A stretch of DNA of 64,000 nucleotides from Cacajao melanocephalus (GCA_963573385.1 CAUYLG010065780.1:62001-126000), one strand, 5' to 3'; counted from the stretch's first letter, positions 24,930 through 40,227 are shown. Made by a program: numbers and translations. The notes: generated by a model not told the origin, from the sequence alone.

Positions 24930-25095
24930 AAACACTGAACTGGGACTTAGGAGAACTGGGTTCTGGTCCTAGACCTGCTGCTGACTAGCTATATATCCTT
25001 GGGCAAGTTGCCTCATCTGTAAAATGGGAATTTTATATCTTGTCCTATGTACTTCATGGGATTGAGTGAGAAACTAAAGATATAAGAACAGTGGA
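24930..25095 (+). repeat. MIR SINE
   Basis: ctgctgctgactagctatata, ccttgggcaagttgcctcatc, tgtaaaatgggaattttatat. Confidence 0.75.
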
Positions 25096-25114
25096 ATCCC
25101 TTTCAAATTTCTGA

Positions 25115-25655
<541 letters not shown>

Positions 25656-26049
25656 TAGAATAATCTCTGGCTTTAAGTCTACCTTACAGTGCGTCACTAT
25701 TTCTGAGAGTTAAGCCCAATTCCAGGCAAAAAACCTCAAGCCAGGAGGGAAAGCTCTATGCAGCGCGTTAAGTGGCTCATGCAGCGCGTAAGCAGATCTC
25801 TCTTCTCATTGACATGTCCTCACAGTAAATGATAACTTGAAGAATCTGAGGGAGGTTCTACCCTCCAGCAGTTGCCTTAGTTGGAAAATCAGGGTAAGAC
25901 GTCTCTCTTAATGTCAACATTGACTTTGAGTCCTTCTTTATTGGTTTCAAGTCTTGCAGTAGAGAATGAGTGAACTTCAGCCAAATAGAGGGAATTTGCC
26001 TTTGCCTAAAACTGATTCATTTGTTGATCACCTTAAGGATGATATTCAG

Positions 26050-26180
26050 GAAAGTGAACAAGGAGTCAGAGACTTGGTTTTGGGTCCCTTCTGTGCCATA
26101 AACTGGCCAGATGACCGTGGACCAGTCCCTGTCCTTCATCTCTGGGCTTTAGCATTCTCATTGCTGAAGTGACTGGAGCA
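26050..26180 (+). repeat. MIR-like fragment
   Basis: gagtcagagacttggttttggg, gatgaccgtggaccagtccctg and ttcatctctgggctttagc resemble MIR. Confidence 0.55.
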
Positions 26181-26184
26181 GGTA

Positions 26185-28180
26185 ACCTCCGAGAGGTCTG
26201 CCAAACCATGTACTCTGTGCAAAATATGAGTTTGCCACCTTCATCTGTGAGTGGCTCCCATTGGTTCCCTTTACAGGGACCTTGCCTTTCATTGGGTGGC
26301 TAGTTTTCACACATGGGACATGGCTCTTACTCAACGAGAGAGTAACCCAGAGCTCATCGTGTGCATAGAGGGAGGTGTGGAACACTCTCAGGCTCCCCGT
26401 TGGTTGAACTGCCCCGAATCATGATAAGTAAAATGGCCCCACCCCCTTTCAGTGAAGTAAGATCCCATTTTGTACAAGATGAGGCTTGTAAAGTGTCACT
26501 AACTTTTTTTTTTTTAATTCTATTCTGTCAAAAATTTTGGAATGTTTATGCTTTCACCAAAGTAGAGCCATGGCTTATATTTCAGAACATTCATAGTTGT
26601 CTAATTTTACATATGTTTTTCTATTCTGTCACATTTTGGACAGGTACAAAAATGTTTTTTTTCTCTAGGATTCAGGACAATGCAGTGTGATGTAAAATTG
26701 CAATCTGGAGGAACATACTGTGCGTGGAGAAGGGATGATGAGAGCACCTGGCCCCTGACTCTCCAGTACTAGGCCACTGGTTTCAGGGGAGGTCCCCTTT
26801 TTGCCTTAAAGGGGAAACACAGTCCAAAGTCTCTATGCCATGAAAAACAAACCTCTGATGCACAAAACATACAGAACTCTTGTCAGTTTCAGTACTTATA
26901 GAACCTTCAAAATAATTCTGCTCGATCGGGATCTTCATGTCTTCAGTGCTCCTTCCTGTACTCGCTCCAATGTGACAGCACATTCCTTAGCTAGAGAGGT
27001 GGGATGGGGGGTGGATGAGTTTTTTTCACCCCCAGTATTATCGTTGTAACGAAGCAAGCCGTGCCTGTTACTGTACAGAATGCTTATTTCCCCACGCATG
27101 TAGCCCAGCCATGTTATTCATAATTATGCCTTTTGCAGCTTGAATATCTGAAGAAAAAACTTTCCCAGGTAAAAGGAGGCATGACCCTGCCAGCTCTTGA
27201 AATTCTGAATGGTTTCAATTCTTTACAGTTTAAATGGTTAAAAAGTTCTCTTCCCCCACTTCCCCAAGAAAAAGCCAGGGTTTGTACTTTGTATCTCTCA
27301 GCACCTTAAAACAATATTAGAGCTCATTAAAAATCAACCCAGGGCTCAAGAAGGGCAGCCTTCATTTAGGGGGAAAACTTTTCCCCTATGCTGCCCTGGA
27401 AAATAGCACAATGCTGAGAGCAGGCGTTTTTCCTGACTAGCTTTCCTCTAACAATTTATCCAAAGCACAGTTAGGGTACCTGCATCCCAGACAGCACATG
27501 TCCAGCAGGCCCAGGTGAGCGAGTGGGACTGGCTACCACTGGCTCAAAATTGCCTTAATATATATTGACTGCTTACCATGTGAAAAAGTCCTGTTACTTG
27601 ATTTCTTGTCTCTGTGGAGGTCCCTAAACAAATGGTTCTGTGTGATTATGGATTTCTCACAATCTGGAAATGTGGAAAGGGAACTGGTTATCTGATTTTG
27701 GGATCCATGGAATAGGAAGTATGGGCTAAAATGGTAGCCAGCTATACCCCTACCCCTGGGCCCCTCAGCTCTAAAATGCTCAAATCCCAGCCCTACAGTT
27801 TTGTAAGGGGCCCACAAAAAACACAGAATTTGATCCCTCATTTCACATCCCAGCATATCCAACTGCCTCTTACTCAAATGTCCTGCTGCATTCAGGCCAG
27901 TTGTGCTCCTGGTCTGTGGCTCTGAGGCTGTGCTCCGGCACAAGTGAGAATGAACAGCCCAGTGGGTGAGAGCGCGCGTGCACACACACACACACACGCT
28001 GGAGGCTCAGACACATCTGGCAGTGAGGATACAATGACCAAATGGGACGTCAGCCAGGAGAGTGGACAAGAATTTGGGTTCAGGAGTCACACAGACCTGA
28101 AAGACAGCCACAGCTAGCTTTGTCCTTTTAGGAAGGTTAAACAACACTTTTGGCTAGATAGCTTTATCTATTTAATAACA
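26185..28180. other. HS6ST2: Intronic sequence, no gene recognised
   Basis: No Alu or LINE seen. Holds a CG/CA run at about 27971-27998. A 154-codon antisense ORF (27533-27997) begins in that CA run and shows no domain I know. Confidence 0.45.
27971..27998 (+). repeat. (CG)/(CA) dinucleotide run
   Basis: gagcgcgcgtg followed by cacacacacacacacacac; alternating purine-pyrimidine. Confidence 0.85.
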
Positions 28181-28184
28181 GCAA

Positions 28185-28400
28185 CAATAATAACCATGAC
28201 ATTTGTTGAGTGTTAGGTTCCAAGCATGGTTCCAAGAATTTTATATATATATATATCCCCATTTTATCTTCATAAAGACTCTATGGTTTTTCATGCATTG
28301 TAGATGAGAAAAGTAGAAGCACAGAGAAGTTGTTTGCCCAAGATGATGCAGCTAGTAACTGCTAGAGCTGGAATTTGAACCCAGGAAGTTTGGCTGTAGA
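28185..28400 (-). repeat. MIR SINE
   Basis: catttgttgagtgttaggttcc, tttgcccaagatgatgcagc, gagctggaatttgaacccagg in reversed MIR order, with an (AT)n insertion at about 28242. Confidence 0.75.
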
Positions 28401-28401
28401 T

Positions 28402-28434
28402 CAGCATTGTCAAATAAAAATACAATGCAATGGA
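28402..28434 (+). mobile_element. hAT-type DNA transposon, 5' end (split)
   Basis: cagcattgtcaaataaaaatac resembles the cagtgctgtccaatagaaat start of an old hAT element; its other end is at 29056-29350. Confidence 0.65.
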
Positions 28435-29055
<621 letters not shown>

Positions 29056-29350
29056 GAAATTTTAAATGTTATATGTAATTTTAAATGTTATAGTATCCAC
29101 ATTAAAAATGAAGATACAGATGAAATTAATTTTAGTAATATATTTTATTTAACCCAGTATATCCATGACATTATTATTTCAACATGTAATCAGTATAAAT
29201 AATAATTAATTCATGAGATATTTTCTCTTCCTCAGAGCCTTGGAAATCTTAGTATGCTTGCAAACACTTAAAGCACTTCTTAATTCGGACTAGCCACATT
29301 TCAAGAGTTCAGTAACACATGTTTGATGGCTGCCATATTGGACAGTGCAG
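29056..29350 (+). mobile_element. hAT-type DNA transposon, 3' part
   Basis: tatgtaattttaaatgttat, attaattttagtaatatattt, aacccagtatatccatgac, atttcaacatgtaatcagtat, cggactagccacatttcaag and attggacagtgcag closely follow a common hAT fossil whose name I cannot fix. Confidence 0.75.
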
Positions 29351-29364
29351 CTCAAGAACAAGCC

Positions 29365-29490
29365 CTTTTCAAGACATACACTGTGAATAAAATGAAGGCA
29401 TTAACACCTATTTGATAGGTTTTCTGAAAAAACTTCTAGCATAGTGTCTGACATATTATAGGCCCCTGTTAAATCATAACTTTATTAGTT
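29365..29490 (+). repeat. MIR-like 3' fragment
   Basis: gaataaaatgaaggcattaac, tctagcatagtgtctgacat. Confidence 0.45.
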
Positions 29491-29514
29491 TCCTCTCTGT
29501 TGTGCTCTTTGCTG

Positions 29515-29880
29515 ATTTCAGAATGCCTTCCAGTTACCCCACCCCCATACATGCACCTAGGCAAATCCTTTAAATTTTTCATAATCCATCATATTCCTCC
29601 TCCTCTTCTATGAAGCTTTCCTTGATGACCCTAGCACAGTCAACTCTCTCATCCTAACTCATTTCTCACTTAATCTCTGTATGACACAGTTAGCACTGAA
29701 CTATACTGTGCCTTTATCTGCCCCCTCCTCGACTGAATAGTAGTCCTATCTCTCCAATAAATTCTAACCCCTTTGAAAGCAGGCGCCCATATACATGCAA
29801 CTTCCTCCCCATGCCTACAGCTATATGGTGACTTCTAGGTCGCTCAGAGTTAATACATTGTTCATGGATTGATTAAACAT
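29515..29880 (+). repeat. L2 fragment
   Basis: aagctttccttgatgacccta, ctgtgcctttatctgccccc and ctttgaaagcaggcgcccata follow the forward L2 order. Confidence 0.6.
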
Positions 29881-29884
29881 TTGT

Positions 29885-32380
29885 CTTGCAACCCAAGGCC
29901 AAGCCCCAGTGCTAAAAGGGTACTATGCTCCCTCTTTGCACATGCCTGTTTCTGGATTGAGTGTCATGAAAGTACCAGTTTTATTACCTTTTAGTTAAGA
30001 CCTGAAACATGCAGGGTTTTATTGTGGATGTATTAGTCGATCAAAAGGTAGGATCAAAGCAATGGATTCCTGGGACAAGAGGCACTAGGGATGTTTATCC
30101 GAAGAGGAAAGCATCATAGTCCCAGTGGGGACTCTCAGAAATTTCCCCAACCTCCTCCTGTCCACTGCGGCATGGAGCTTATGATTCTTCCCCTCTGCTC
30201 ACTCTTGTTGCAGGGTTGGGGGAAGGAAGAGAACCAACCCCTATCTCTGGCAGTTCCAGATGCCAATCCTCTAGGGATGGCAGTTTGACAGAGGCTGTCA
30301 CATAGAAACACTCAGTAAGCTGAGAAGTTCCATATAGGGAGGGAGGAGTTCCTAGAAGGAAACTCAGGCAGGAAGCTTGAGTGTGTTAATCAGCGGCAGA
30401 TCTGGTCTCCACGTGACATGGGCAAATCATATCCCTTCATGGACCCCAGTCTCCTCATCTGCACCCTGTAGGGGTTTTTCATAAAAGTTTCTTCCACCTC
30501 AAAAACACACATACTATTAATGAACTGAGACTCAAAAAATAATTTTATAATACAAAATATTGGAGGAGAGGCAGTGTAATCTACAAAACTTTTCATGATG
30601 CCAAGCAATTGAATGGATTCCAGGTAAAGGCCTGTCACTATGGGTCATAAAGTTTGGAATTTCACGTCTTGTTAAAGAACTCAGCTTTCTCGCTGTTTGC
30701 AAAAGCCCTTCGATTTATGTACTTTGAAACCTACTGGGCTTTGGGAAAGAGGAGAGTGGTTTCTTTTAAAAACAAGTAAATATCACCAGGACTGATTGTG
30801 AAGAATTCCACCTTGAGTTTGAATTCACAGGCATTAGAAATGTTCTTTATTTTCAACAAAGGAAAAAAACCATTTTGCTGCTTTGTTAAAGAAAGAGAAA
30901 CTGGCATAGAAGAACATCCTTCTGTTTAATGAAAGCCCATTTGTGTTCCTTTGAGTGCTCCCTGCAATACACACAGATGGGTTTACTTTTAATTAATCAG
31001 AGGAAAAGAATCAATGAATGAACTGTTCCTTTGGGTGAGGTGTGAAGAAGAGCAGAAAACTCCTGCAAGAACTGAATAGCATGTTTGGTGGGTGCAAGAC
31101 CTTCATTCAGCCTCTTCAGATTTGGTTTTGTGTCTGGTAAATCTTGTGTCTATTAAGTCTTGCTTGTCGCATAGATCACTGTGCTCCCAAGAGTTTACCT
31201 TGCTCCTCACCTTTCATGAGTTGCCCAGAAAGTCTGGCTAAGTCATCAGCCCACAGCATGAACTTGAAGGGGAAAGGAAGAGGTTCAGCATCCATATCAT
31301 TCAGGTCTTTCCAGTGTTGTGAGACAATCAAATGAGGTATTGTGTCACAGTGCTTCATGTAACCCACTGTCCGCAAATGCAACAACTCACTCTTCTCACT
31401 AGGTAAAGCATGACTACTAAGCCACAAAACTGTTGTGACAAATGTGCCAAAAACAACACATCTACAGGCGTGTCTACCTGCTTCAAAGTAGTCCCCTTGT
31501 GAAGTCTCACACTTCTTTTATGAGACTGCGGCCACTGCTGAAAACAGCATTTATGAAACTCCTATCTGGGGACTGCTAATATGAGCTACACAAGAAAAGC
31601 ACTTAAAACAGCACCTCCAGGGCTTAAGGGATCTAGCTCCTTCAGAGGCATGTTTGCCTTTGATTCAATTTACCATACTTTTATTTAGTTTGTGCTCACA
31701 TATTAATGTTGTTTGATCTGATAGCCTTCCTCCTTGCTTTGACTGAGTCATTTACATGCAATGGGAGGATCTATGTGGTTGCTTTAGACTTCATTAACCA
31801 AGGAAGGAGACCAGACTTTCAACGTTAATGATTCAGTGTCATATACAACCCACCACTGTCGGCAGAATTCACTTAGGACCACCGACCACGGTTATTTTTC
31901 TACCACTCATTGTTTCTGCAAGAACGAGATGTGCAAAGGCTGAACTTTAAAACCCACATATAAGCTACAGGTATAATAAAATGTTCATTCCTATTGATTT
32001 GGGATAAGAATTTGTTTCCTTTCTTAAATTAACTTTTTATTGATCACTCCTGTGACCTTAACTGCTATGGGTTTTCTGGCCTTCTATTAAAAAATGTCTT
32101 TGATATTTATTTCCCCTTTGAGTAGTGCAGGGAAAACCTTATCATGGCCTTTCGTGAACCAGTAGCCTCAAAGGAAAGCAAATGTTTACAGTGTGATCCT
32201 CAGAACTTTGCTCAGGCAACATTCCCTGGACTTTCCCTTGGCAGAGATGGGTGCCGCCAGGGTTTCTCCAAGGAGTAGAGAGGAGCTAGGGCTTGCACTC
32301 CGGGGCACAGTTGGCTTGTCTACGCTCTAGGTACCACCTGGGATTTCTGAGAGACTTCTGATCTCTGAAGCCACATGCTT
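29885..32380. other. HS6ST2: Long intronic stretch without recognised repeats
   Basis: 2.5 kb with no Alu, LTR or clear LINE. No gene recognised. A candidate for retained non-coding sequence, to be judged by alignment. Confidence 0.45.
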
Positions 32381-32384
32381 AGGA

Positions 32385-32570
32385 CAATGGTTCTCAAACT
32401 CAAGTGTGTGTACATGAGAATTTCTGAGTGGGCTTCCTAAAATGCAGATTGCCAAGCCCTAGCCTCCTGAGTTTCAGATTCAGTGAGTGGACCTGAGAGT
32501 GTGCATTTCTAACAAGTTCCTAAATGATGCTGATGCTGCTGGTTCTGGGCTCACACTTTGGGAACCACTT
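32385..32570 (+). mobile_element. MER5A (hAT-Charlie MITE)
   Basis: caatggttctcaaactcaag, ttcagattcagtgagtggac, catttctaacaagttcctaa, tgatgctgatgctgctggtt and actttgggaaccact match MER5A end to end at about its usual length. Confidence 0.92.
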
Positions 32571-32639
32571 TTTTAAGTTTATTCATGGAATCAGAAGTCC
32601 TGGGTTTGTGCCCTAGCACTGGGATGGAAAGAATACCAT

Positions 32640-32800
32640 TTCTACAGTGAGAGAGACCTTGATTGAAGCCTGAACACCCCTACTTAACTTGAGGCATGAC
32701 CCTGAGTCAAACCATCTCTGAGTCTCATTTCTTCATTCTGGAAAAGGGAGTAATAACATATGATTCACAGGAATGCTGGCAGTTAATGTGTAAGTGTCAG
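32640..32800 (+). repeat. MIR-like fragment
   Basis: tgaggcatgaccctgagtcaa, tctcatttcttcattctgg and agtaataacatatgattcac in MIR order; weak. Confidence 0.45.
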
Positions 32801-32999
32801 ACACAGAGCACCCCAGCTCCTGGCTATGTAGTTGGTGCAAGAAAGTGTCCTCTTCGAGCAGCCAAATGTTTCCCCTTTGTGGGGCTTAGTGAGTTCTTTC
32901 AGGCCTGTTTGAGTGTGCCATACTAGGAAACTAAAAGACACAAAGAGGGTCTACTAAAATAATAGGCCTTCAGCCCAGAAATAGTCCTCTCAGGTAGAT

Positions 33000-33160
33000 T
33001 GATTCTCAAGGGCTATTGGCAACGTGTGATTTGTGGGCAAGTCTTTACCTGTCTTCTTGTCCTCGATTTCCTCACCTTTAACGTGAAGGGTTTGACCTAA
33101 ATGATTTACTGTCTCAGAGATTTCTTCCTGTTCTGACTAGTGTAGGATTCTGCGACTTAG
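33000..33160 (+). repeat. MIR/MIR3-like fragment
   Basis: tgggcaagtctttacctgtc, atttcctcacctttaacg, ttgacctaaatgatttactg and agatttcttcctgttctgac. Confidence 0.5.
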
Positions 33161-33483
33161 AACTTGGGCACTTATTTCAGAATGGTCTATTAAAAGGAGA
33201 ATAAAAAATAAGATTCTTGTTTTTAACCATTTAGTTATTTTTAACATCCTTAAACTTTCTAGTCTTCTTTTAAACTGGGATACTGCACAAAAAGTCAGGG
33301 ACAACAGCTAAATATAACGAAATCTCCTTCATAGCTACATCTCCTTAAAATGCTCCGTTACAGGTGTAAAATGGTATATCTGTTATTTTATAGTGACACC
33401 TAGTGGCTTTTCCTTATCAAAGACTAAGATAAGCACTTTCTTATTTGTTCATCGTAAGCTCTGCTGCTTCTGCTGAAGAAATT

Positions 33484-34500
33484 CATTCAACAATATTTTA
33501 TTAATTGCTTACTTTATGTCAAACATTGTGCTAGGCCCTGAGGAGATTATGATGATAAATGATACATGGTCCTTACCCTCCCAGAGCTCATAGTCCAGAG
33601 AAAGAGGCAGAAAAATCGCTTGATAATCCCAGTACATTGTGATGCATGTTACAATGGGAGAACACCAGGGCAATTGGAGCAGAGAAGGGGGTGCTTAACT
33701 CTTTCCAGGGAGGTCAAGGAAGGTTTCACGAGGAGACAGTCTTCGAGTTGAGTTTTGAAAGACTTTGCCAGATAACCTACAAAGGATAAATAGAAGCCAT
33801 TCAAAAGAACGGGCACTCCATATACAGTGGCAAAGCGCCTGTGGAGTCACTGCCTGGGACTTTGATTTGGAAAATTCAGCATATAGGGTATGGAGCAGGG
33901 TTTCTCAGCCTTGGCATTATTGCCATCTAGAGGAGGGTATTTCTTTGTTGTAGAGGGACTGTGCATGATAGGATGTTTAGCAGCATCCCTGAACTTGACT
34001 TACTAGATGCCAGTAGCCACCTCCTCCCCAAGTCATGACAACCAAAATGTCCCCAGATACTGCCAGATGTCGCAGACTTGGGGGTTTGGGGAGCAGAGAT
34101 GGAAGATCACTCACAATTGAGAAAGACTTGTATAGAGGGAGTTCACTTGAGGTAAGGCTGGACAGAAAAAAAGGTGGGTGCTGGGTTCCACCTAGCATGC
34201 GGAGGAGTTTGGGCTTCATGTCATAGTTGACAGGGAGCCATTGGGAGGGCTTAATTAGGGAATGACAGACCAGATGTGTGCCATCTGGGGGTGTGGAAGT
34301 GGCATAGGACTGAAGGCCTGAAGGAAGCGTAGGACGGGATGCTACTGCAATGTTTTAGTAGAGAAGTGATGAAGGCCTGACCCCAGACAGTGGTGGAAAG
34401 GATGGATTTCAGAGCTATTGGAAACTAGAAAGGACTTAAGGGAATGTTTAGCTCTTTGTAGAGGAGTCAAGGATGACCTCTTGGTTTCTTGCGTGAGCAA
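33484..34500 (-). repeat. L2 (longer copy), split by MER20
   Basis: tcaacaatattttattaattg, gcttactttatgtcaaacat, agagctcatagtccagagaa, caaggaaggtttcacgagga, then after the MER20 cttcatgtcatagttgacagg, atgttttagtagagaagtga and aagggaatgtttagctct, all in reversed L2 order. Confidence 0.7.
33897..34129 (+). mobile_element. MER20 (hAT-Charlie MITE) inside L2
   Basis: cagggtttctcagccttggc, tgataggatgtttagcagca, ctagatgccagtagccacc, tgacaaccaaaatgtcccca and a decayed ttgagaaagactt end. An 8-bp target duplication GTATGGAG/GTATAGAG (7 of 8) flanks it at 33889-33896 and 34130-34137. Confidence 0.92.
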
Positions 34501-34639
34501 CTCTTTCATTTGTTGCTATTATTTTCACAATTGCTTAGCAGTGACAGGAAAAAGTTGGCCTGGACTTGTAGATGCAAAGCAGGTTTCACTGTGCACTGTT
34601 TATAAACTTATAGGGGTCTGGTGAGACAGAACACACTCA

Positions 34640-35060
34640 TAAGCAACAAGTTACGTAAAGTGGGTTCATTACTTACAGATAGGCAGCAAGGGACAAAAGC
34701 AGCCTAGGATCCATTGTGAGCTGGTTTCCCAAGACTCAAGAAAGCTGCCTGGGAGGATGGAGTCTCAACTAAGCATGATGCCTCACTTGCACAATAGCTG
34801 AGGAACCCCAAAAGGCAGCCTGTCCTGAGTTATATACCTCAGGGACCATGTGAGTCATTTAGCAAAGCTTTGAAGAACATCCTGCTTCCAAGAGAGAGAG
34901 GGACAAAGGCTGAGCTGTCCCAAGCAGTTCCTCCCTATCTCAAGATGTTATATTCTCTAGGAAGGACTGGAACAAGGAGTTGGCTGTTTCAGGCAATTCC
35001 TTCCTATCTCAGGATACTACACTCCCAGCACATTCTACAGTTATTTTTAAGATGACAAGC
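34640..35060. repeat. Unnamed repeat-like segment with internal duplication
   Basis: A block reading caagcagttcctccctatct then tcaagatgttatattctc recurs, diverged, as caggcaattccttcctatct then tcaggatactacactccc about 75 bp later. The flanks resemble an LTR in reverse, but I cannot assign a family. Confidence 0.4.
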
Positions 35061-35064
35061 AAGA

Positions 35065-36060
35065 AACAGAGGAGTACTGTGTTGGTCCAAGGCCACCCAG
35101 AGAGCTGTCAGTAGAAGGTAGCAAACCTTTAACTGTGTAGTGCCTGTAAAGGCACCGTGGGCATACAGAAGCACCAATCAGCCATTCAATTAGCCCAGGT
35201 AACCCAATGGGGAGTCATGGTTCCAATTTTAAAATGTGACACCTTGTCATTTTAATTTGGTGATACATTTGGTCACAAGAAAGTCCTGTCCAAATAGGCA
35301 GAGTATGATTTTCCTGTGGCTGAGCTGGCCTTACTCAGTTAAAATTAAGTCAGTCCACTCAGCAGCACCCTTTAGTTTCATGTCAACCTGAAGAAAGATT
35401 TCCAGCAACCACCAGAGACTTACTCTCACCTGGATCTTACTCTGTTTTGATCAATGCCTGATCCAGGCATTGCCAACAGGAACAGGAAAGTATAGGGAAG
35501 ATACTGGGGGATATAATCAGAATCTAGATGTCTTTTGACAGGCTTAGATTTCCTCCATCGAGAAGAAATTAAACAGGACAAATACACTGCATCAGTTCCC
35601 GACAACATAGATTGGGTTTCACAGTGGCATATATGTGAAAGAATGAAACAGCTGAGCTTACTGTGGATCAGTGATGTGTGGCTGCCAAAACGGTCCATGT
35701 GATCTGAGGCCACATTAAGAGAAATGGTATCAAGAATAAGGGAGGTGCTAGACTGTCCCTTCTTATTACTTGTCAGATTATGCTTAGAGGGCCATGTTCC
35801 AATTAAATGGAATGCATTCGCAGGCAGACAGCAGGAAAGTGGGGCCTTGAAGCTATATAGAGAATAGTTGAAAACCATTTTAAGCATAAAGAAGGGAAGC
35901 CTTGGGGTAAATGCTGTCTTTGAATATCTGAAGCCACACAAGTGAAATTTTAAAAAGGTCCCTAAATAGACCATGATGGTCTGGAAACTACCACTTTGTG
36001 CTGACCACTCCATATCTTTATCTTCAGCCCAGCTTGCTCTCTGAGTGCCAGATCTATTCA
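35065..36060. other. HS6ST2: Intronic sequence; longest antisense ORF of the intron
   Basis: Holds a 211-codon antisense ORF (35426-36061) with no domain I recognise. The + strand piece ctgtctttgaatatctgaag and neighbours look like an old CR1/L3-type or MaLR-internal repeat, which would explain it. Not called a gene. Confidence 0.35.
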
Positions 36061-36064
36061 TTCA

Positions 36065-37090
<1,026 letters not shown>

Positions 37091-37094
37091 AGCA

Positions 37095-38285
37095 AGTCTT
37101 GACCTGGACTCTCTGTTTGCCATGTCTCTGTTTGCCTCCCCAGCCACATTCCCAAGCCTGCTTCTCTGATATTGCCCTAAAAAGCTCTTCCCTGGATATA
37201 ATGAGCATCCTGGATTCTTCAGCCAACAAAACCTCCAAGGTGTTATCTTTACCTGCCTTCCTACCTCCAACACACCACGCAATTCTGGAGACCCCTGGTC
37301 ACTGGAGACTACCCTTCAGCAGATCTTTCTTTCTTTTCACACAGACTCATAACATGAGAGACCCTCTCTGAAAGTCTGTCTCTGTGTCTCTGTGTTGCCT
37401 TCTCTCTATCCATGTTGGGGTGGTGCTTATGAGACATTGATTGTGTCACTAACCCTGGTGGTTGGGATCTCTTTGCTCTGAAAGGTCAGGAACAGTGTTG
37501 AGGAAGGAGAGCCGCAGACTGGCATTGTGGTGCACTCTTAATATTTACCAGAAGATGTCACTGTAGGCCTAAACCAGTACCACAAATGAGGGCATGAGGA
37601 CTTTCAGTTAAGCATGAAGGTGACTCCATTATGGGGGTTTAGAACACTGAGCAGCCCCCATTACAATGCATGCCTGGAAAAGCTGGTTGAAAGGTTAATC
37701 CAAATGTGTCACTGGACTTAATAAATTTCTTTTTTTTTCCAAATAATCAGACTAATTGCCACTAAACTGTTGCCTCAGGGCTAGCATAAAGGCTCAATAA
37801 ATATGCACTGAATGGATGAATACTAAAACTAGGAGTAGAAGGAGGGAACCCAGGGCAATAGCAGTCATCTTTGTTGGTAAAGGCTACTGGGAATAAAAAC
37901 TGCTACTCTTTAGGAGTGGGTCCTTACGGAGATTACTTTTAGTGGCACCAGCAAGGTCAGGTCCTAGGGAAAGTAGTGAGATAAGTGAAGGTGCTCTCGG
38001 CACCTTTTCCATCCCCACTCCCAGATGCTTCTCCTGTCCCCAATGCTTGTTTCTTCCTGAAAAACATATAAAGTGATTTATTTTAAGAAAAACCTTCCCG
38101 TGATTTCTTGCAAGGCACTTGGAAGATTATCCAGAGTTTCTGTGTCATGAGGTATGTCCCTAGCTTTCTGCTTCCTCTTCCCCAGGATAATTCATCAAGT
38201 AAAAAGTTAAAGGAGTTTCTGAGATTCTGCTTTATGCAAGGGATAAAGGCCAATGTACAAAGCTGGAATGGATGGGATGAGGGTT
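37095..38285 (+). other. HS6ST2: Intronic sequence; one L2 3' piece
   Basis: gctcaataaatatgcactga plus atggatgaatac at about 37790-37830 is an L2 3' end. The rest shows nothing I can name. Confidence 0.45.
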
Positions 38286-38289
38286 ATAT

Positions 38290-38880
<591 letters not shown>

Positions 38881-38884
38881 CAGG

Positions 38885-40227
38885 ATGCCTGAGTTGCTGG
38901 AAGCCCCAGGTGGGAGAAATGTTTCCTCAAAGGACATCAGCCAATATTCAGTAAAGCAGGTGGCAGAGCAGGTTCCTCGTGGCTCCTCATGTATGTTTAG
39001 AGAACAACCACTCCCTCGGATGGGAATGAATGTTTCAGAAAAGTTGCCAGCTGTTCTCTTGGTTTCCTTTAAGAAGTTAGATGCTAATATTCAATATTTA
39101 TTGTTGCTTTCCTTCCACAATATGCCCTTCTATGACCTCGTCCTTCATCTTCTGTACGTGAGTGGAAACTCATTTCTCATAAAAAGTGCAATGACAGGGT
39201 TCTCTCTTTGATTATGCCTGATTGTATCATAGGCTTGATGTTTTTGGAGTATGTGCCTACCATGTATGGTGTGAGTATGTCAGCGTGTGGTTTAAATATT
39301 TGCTAGTCTGCTATTTGAGCAAAGAACTTTATTTGTTTGAAGCCGTAAAGAGAAGATAGCCACACAGCAAAGCTCCACATTTGTTGACATCCACATGCCC
39401 TTTCAGTAGGTTAAGAAAAGGGACACTTTGAAGCTGCTGATAGAGTTAAGTTTTCTGTCCTGGGACTATTAGCATGAGAAAAGGTGGAAACCAAGGTAGT
39501 AGCTTGCATATATGCTATTGGTAACTACAATGTCTATTTCAGTCAGTGGCTAACCACAGCATTTATTTCTGGAGGCCCTCACTGCTCTGCCTCTCTCTAC
39601 GTTCCACTTCCATAATGTATGAGCCATATTATGACAACAGCCAGAATCAAGAGTATCATATCACACACTCTTTTAATGAGTTTAAAAAAAAAAAAGGTAT
39701 CCAGATTAGACTGGATATTAGAAAAAAATGCTGTTGCATGTTTAATAAGATTAGCATTTGAGCCCACTTGTCAACTCCATTTCACTCCAATAAAGCATTT
39801 GCTTCCATTGAGTCTCCATTTCGTGATCACTAAATGGGAGTTTACAGTAGGGAGTATGAAATAAAATGGTTGCCTAGTTAGCCAATGGTGTCATTGGGAG
39901 GATTTTGTCATTGGTTAGAGAGGGAGAAGAAGAAGGGAAGGCAGAAGGGGAGTGAAGCATGTCAAGGTCGATGTCTGGAATCTGAGCTTTTCATGCCTGT
40001 TTTAGCTGCAGTATCAGCAAATTGGTTGAAAAAATTAGCTATCTGTAGGCTAGTGGGACTCAGAGAGGGGACTGCAGTACAGTTTACAGGACAAATGCCA
40101 TCAGATCCTTGTCATTTTTGCTTTGCCTTCCTTTTTCGCCAGTGAACACCACATATGCCATGTACTTCCATGACTCCACTTATGTCACCCATATCTCTGA
40201 CTGTTGGTTTTTGTGCTTCGTCCATAG
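38885..40227. other. HS6ST2: Intronic sequence upstream of the last exon
   Basis: No named repeat seen. An A-run lies at about 39682-39693. The splice acceptor of the terminal exon ends this span. Confidence 0.5.

Noticed and set aside
27533..27997. 154-codon antisense ORF beginning in a CA run
   Set aside because: The MCVCVC start is translated microsatellite. The rest has no recognisable protein features.
35426..36061. 211-codon antisense ORF in the HS6ST2 intron
   Set aside because: No domain, signal or composition I recognise, no splice or promoter context, and the underlying DNA looks like an old repeat. Chance opening is the simpler reading.
40109..40227. Upstream extension of the HS6ST2 exon ORF (MSFLLCLPFSPV...)
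   Set aside because: This is intron before the AG acceptor. HS6ST homology begins only at NFHYITILRDP.
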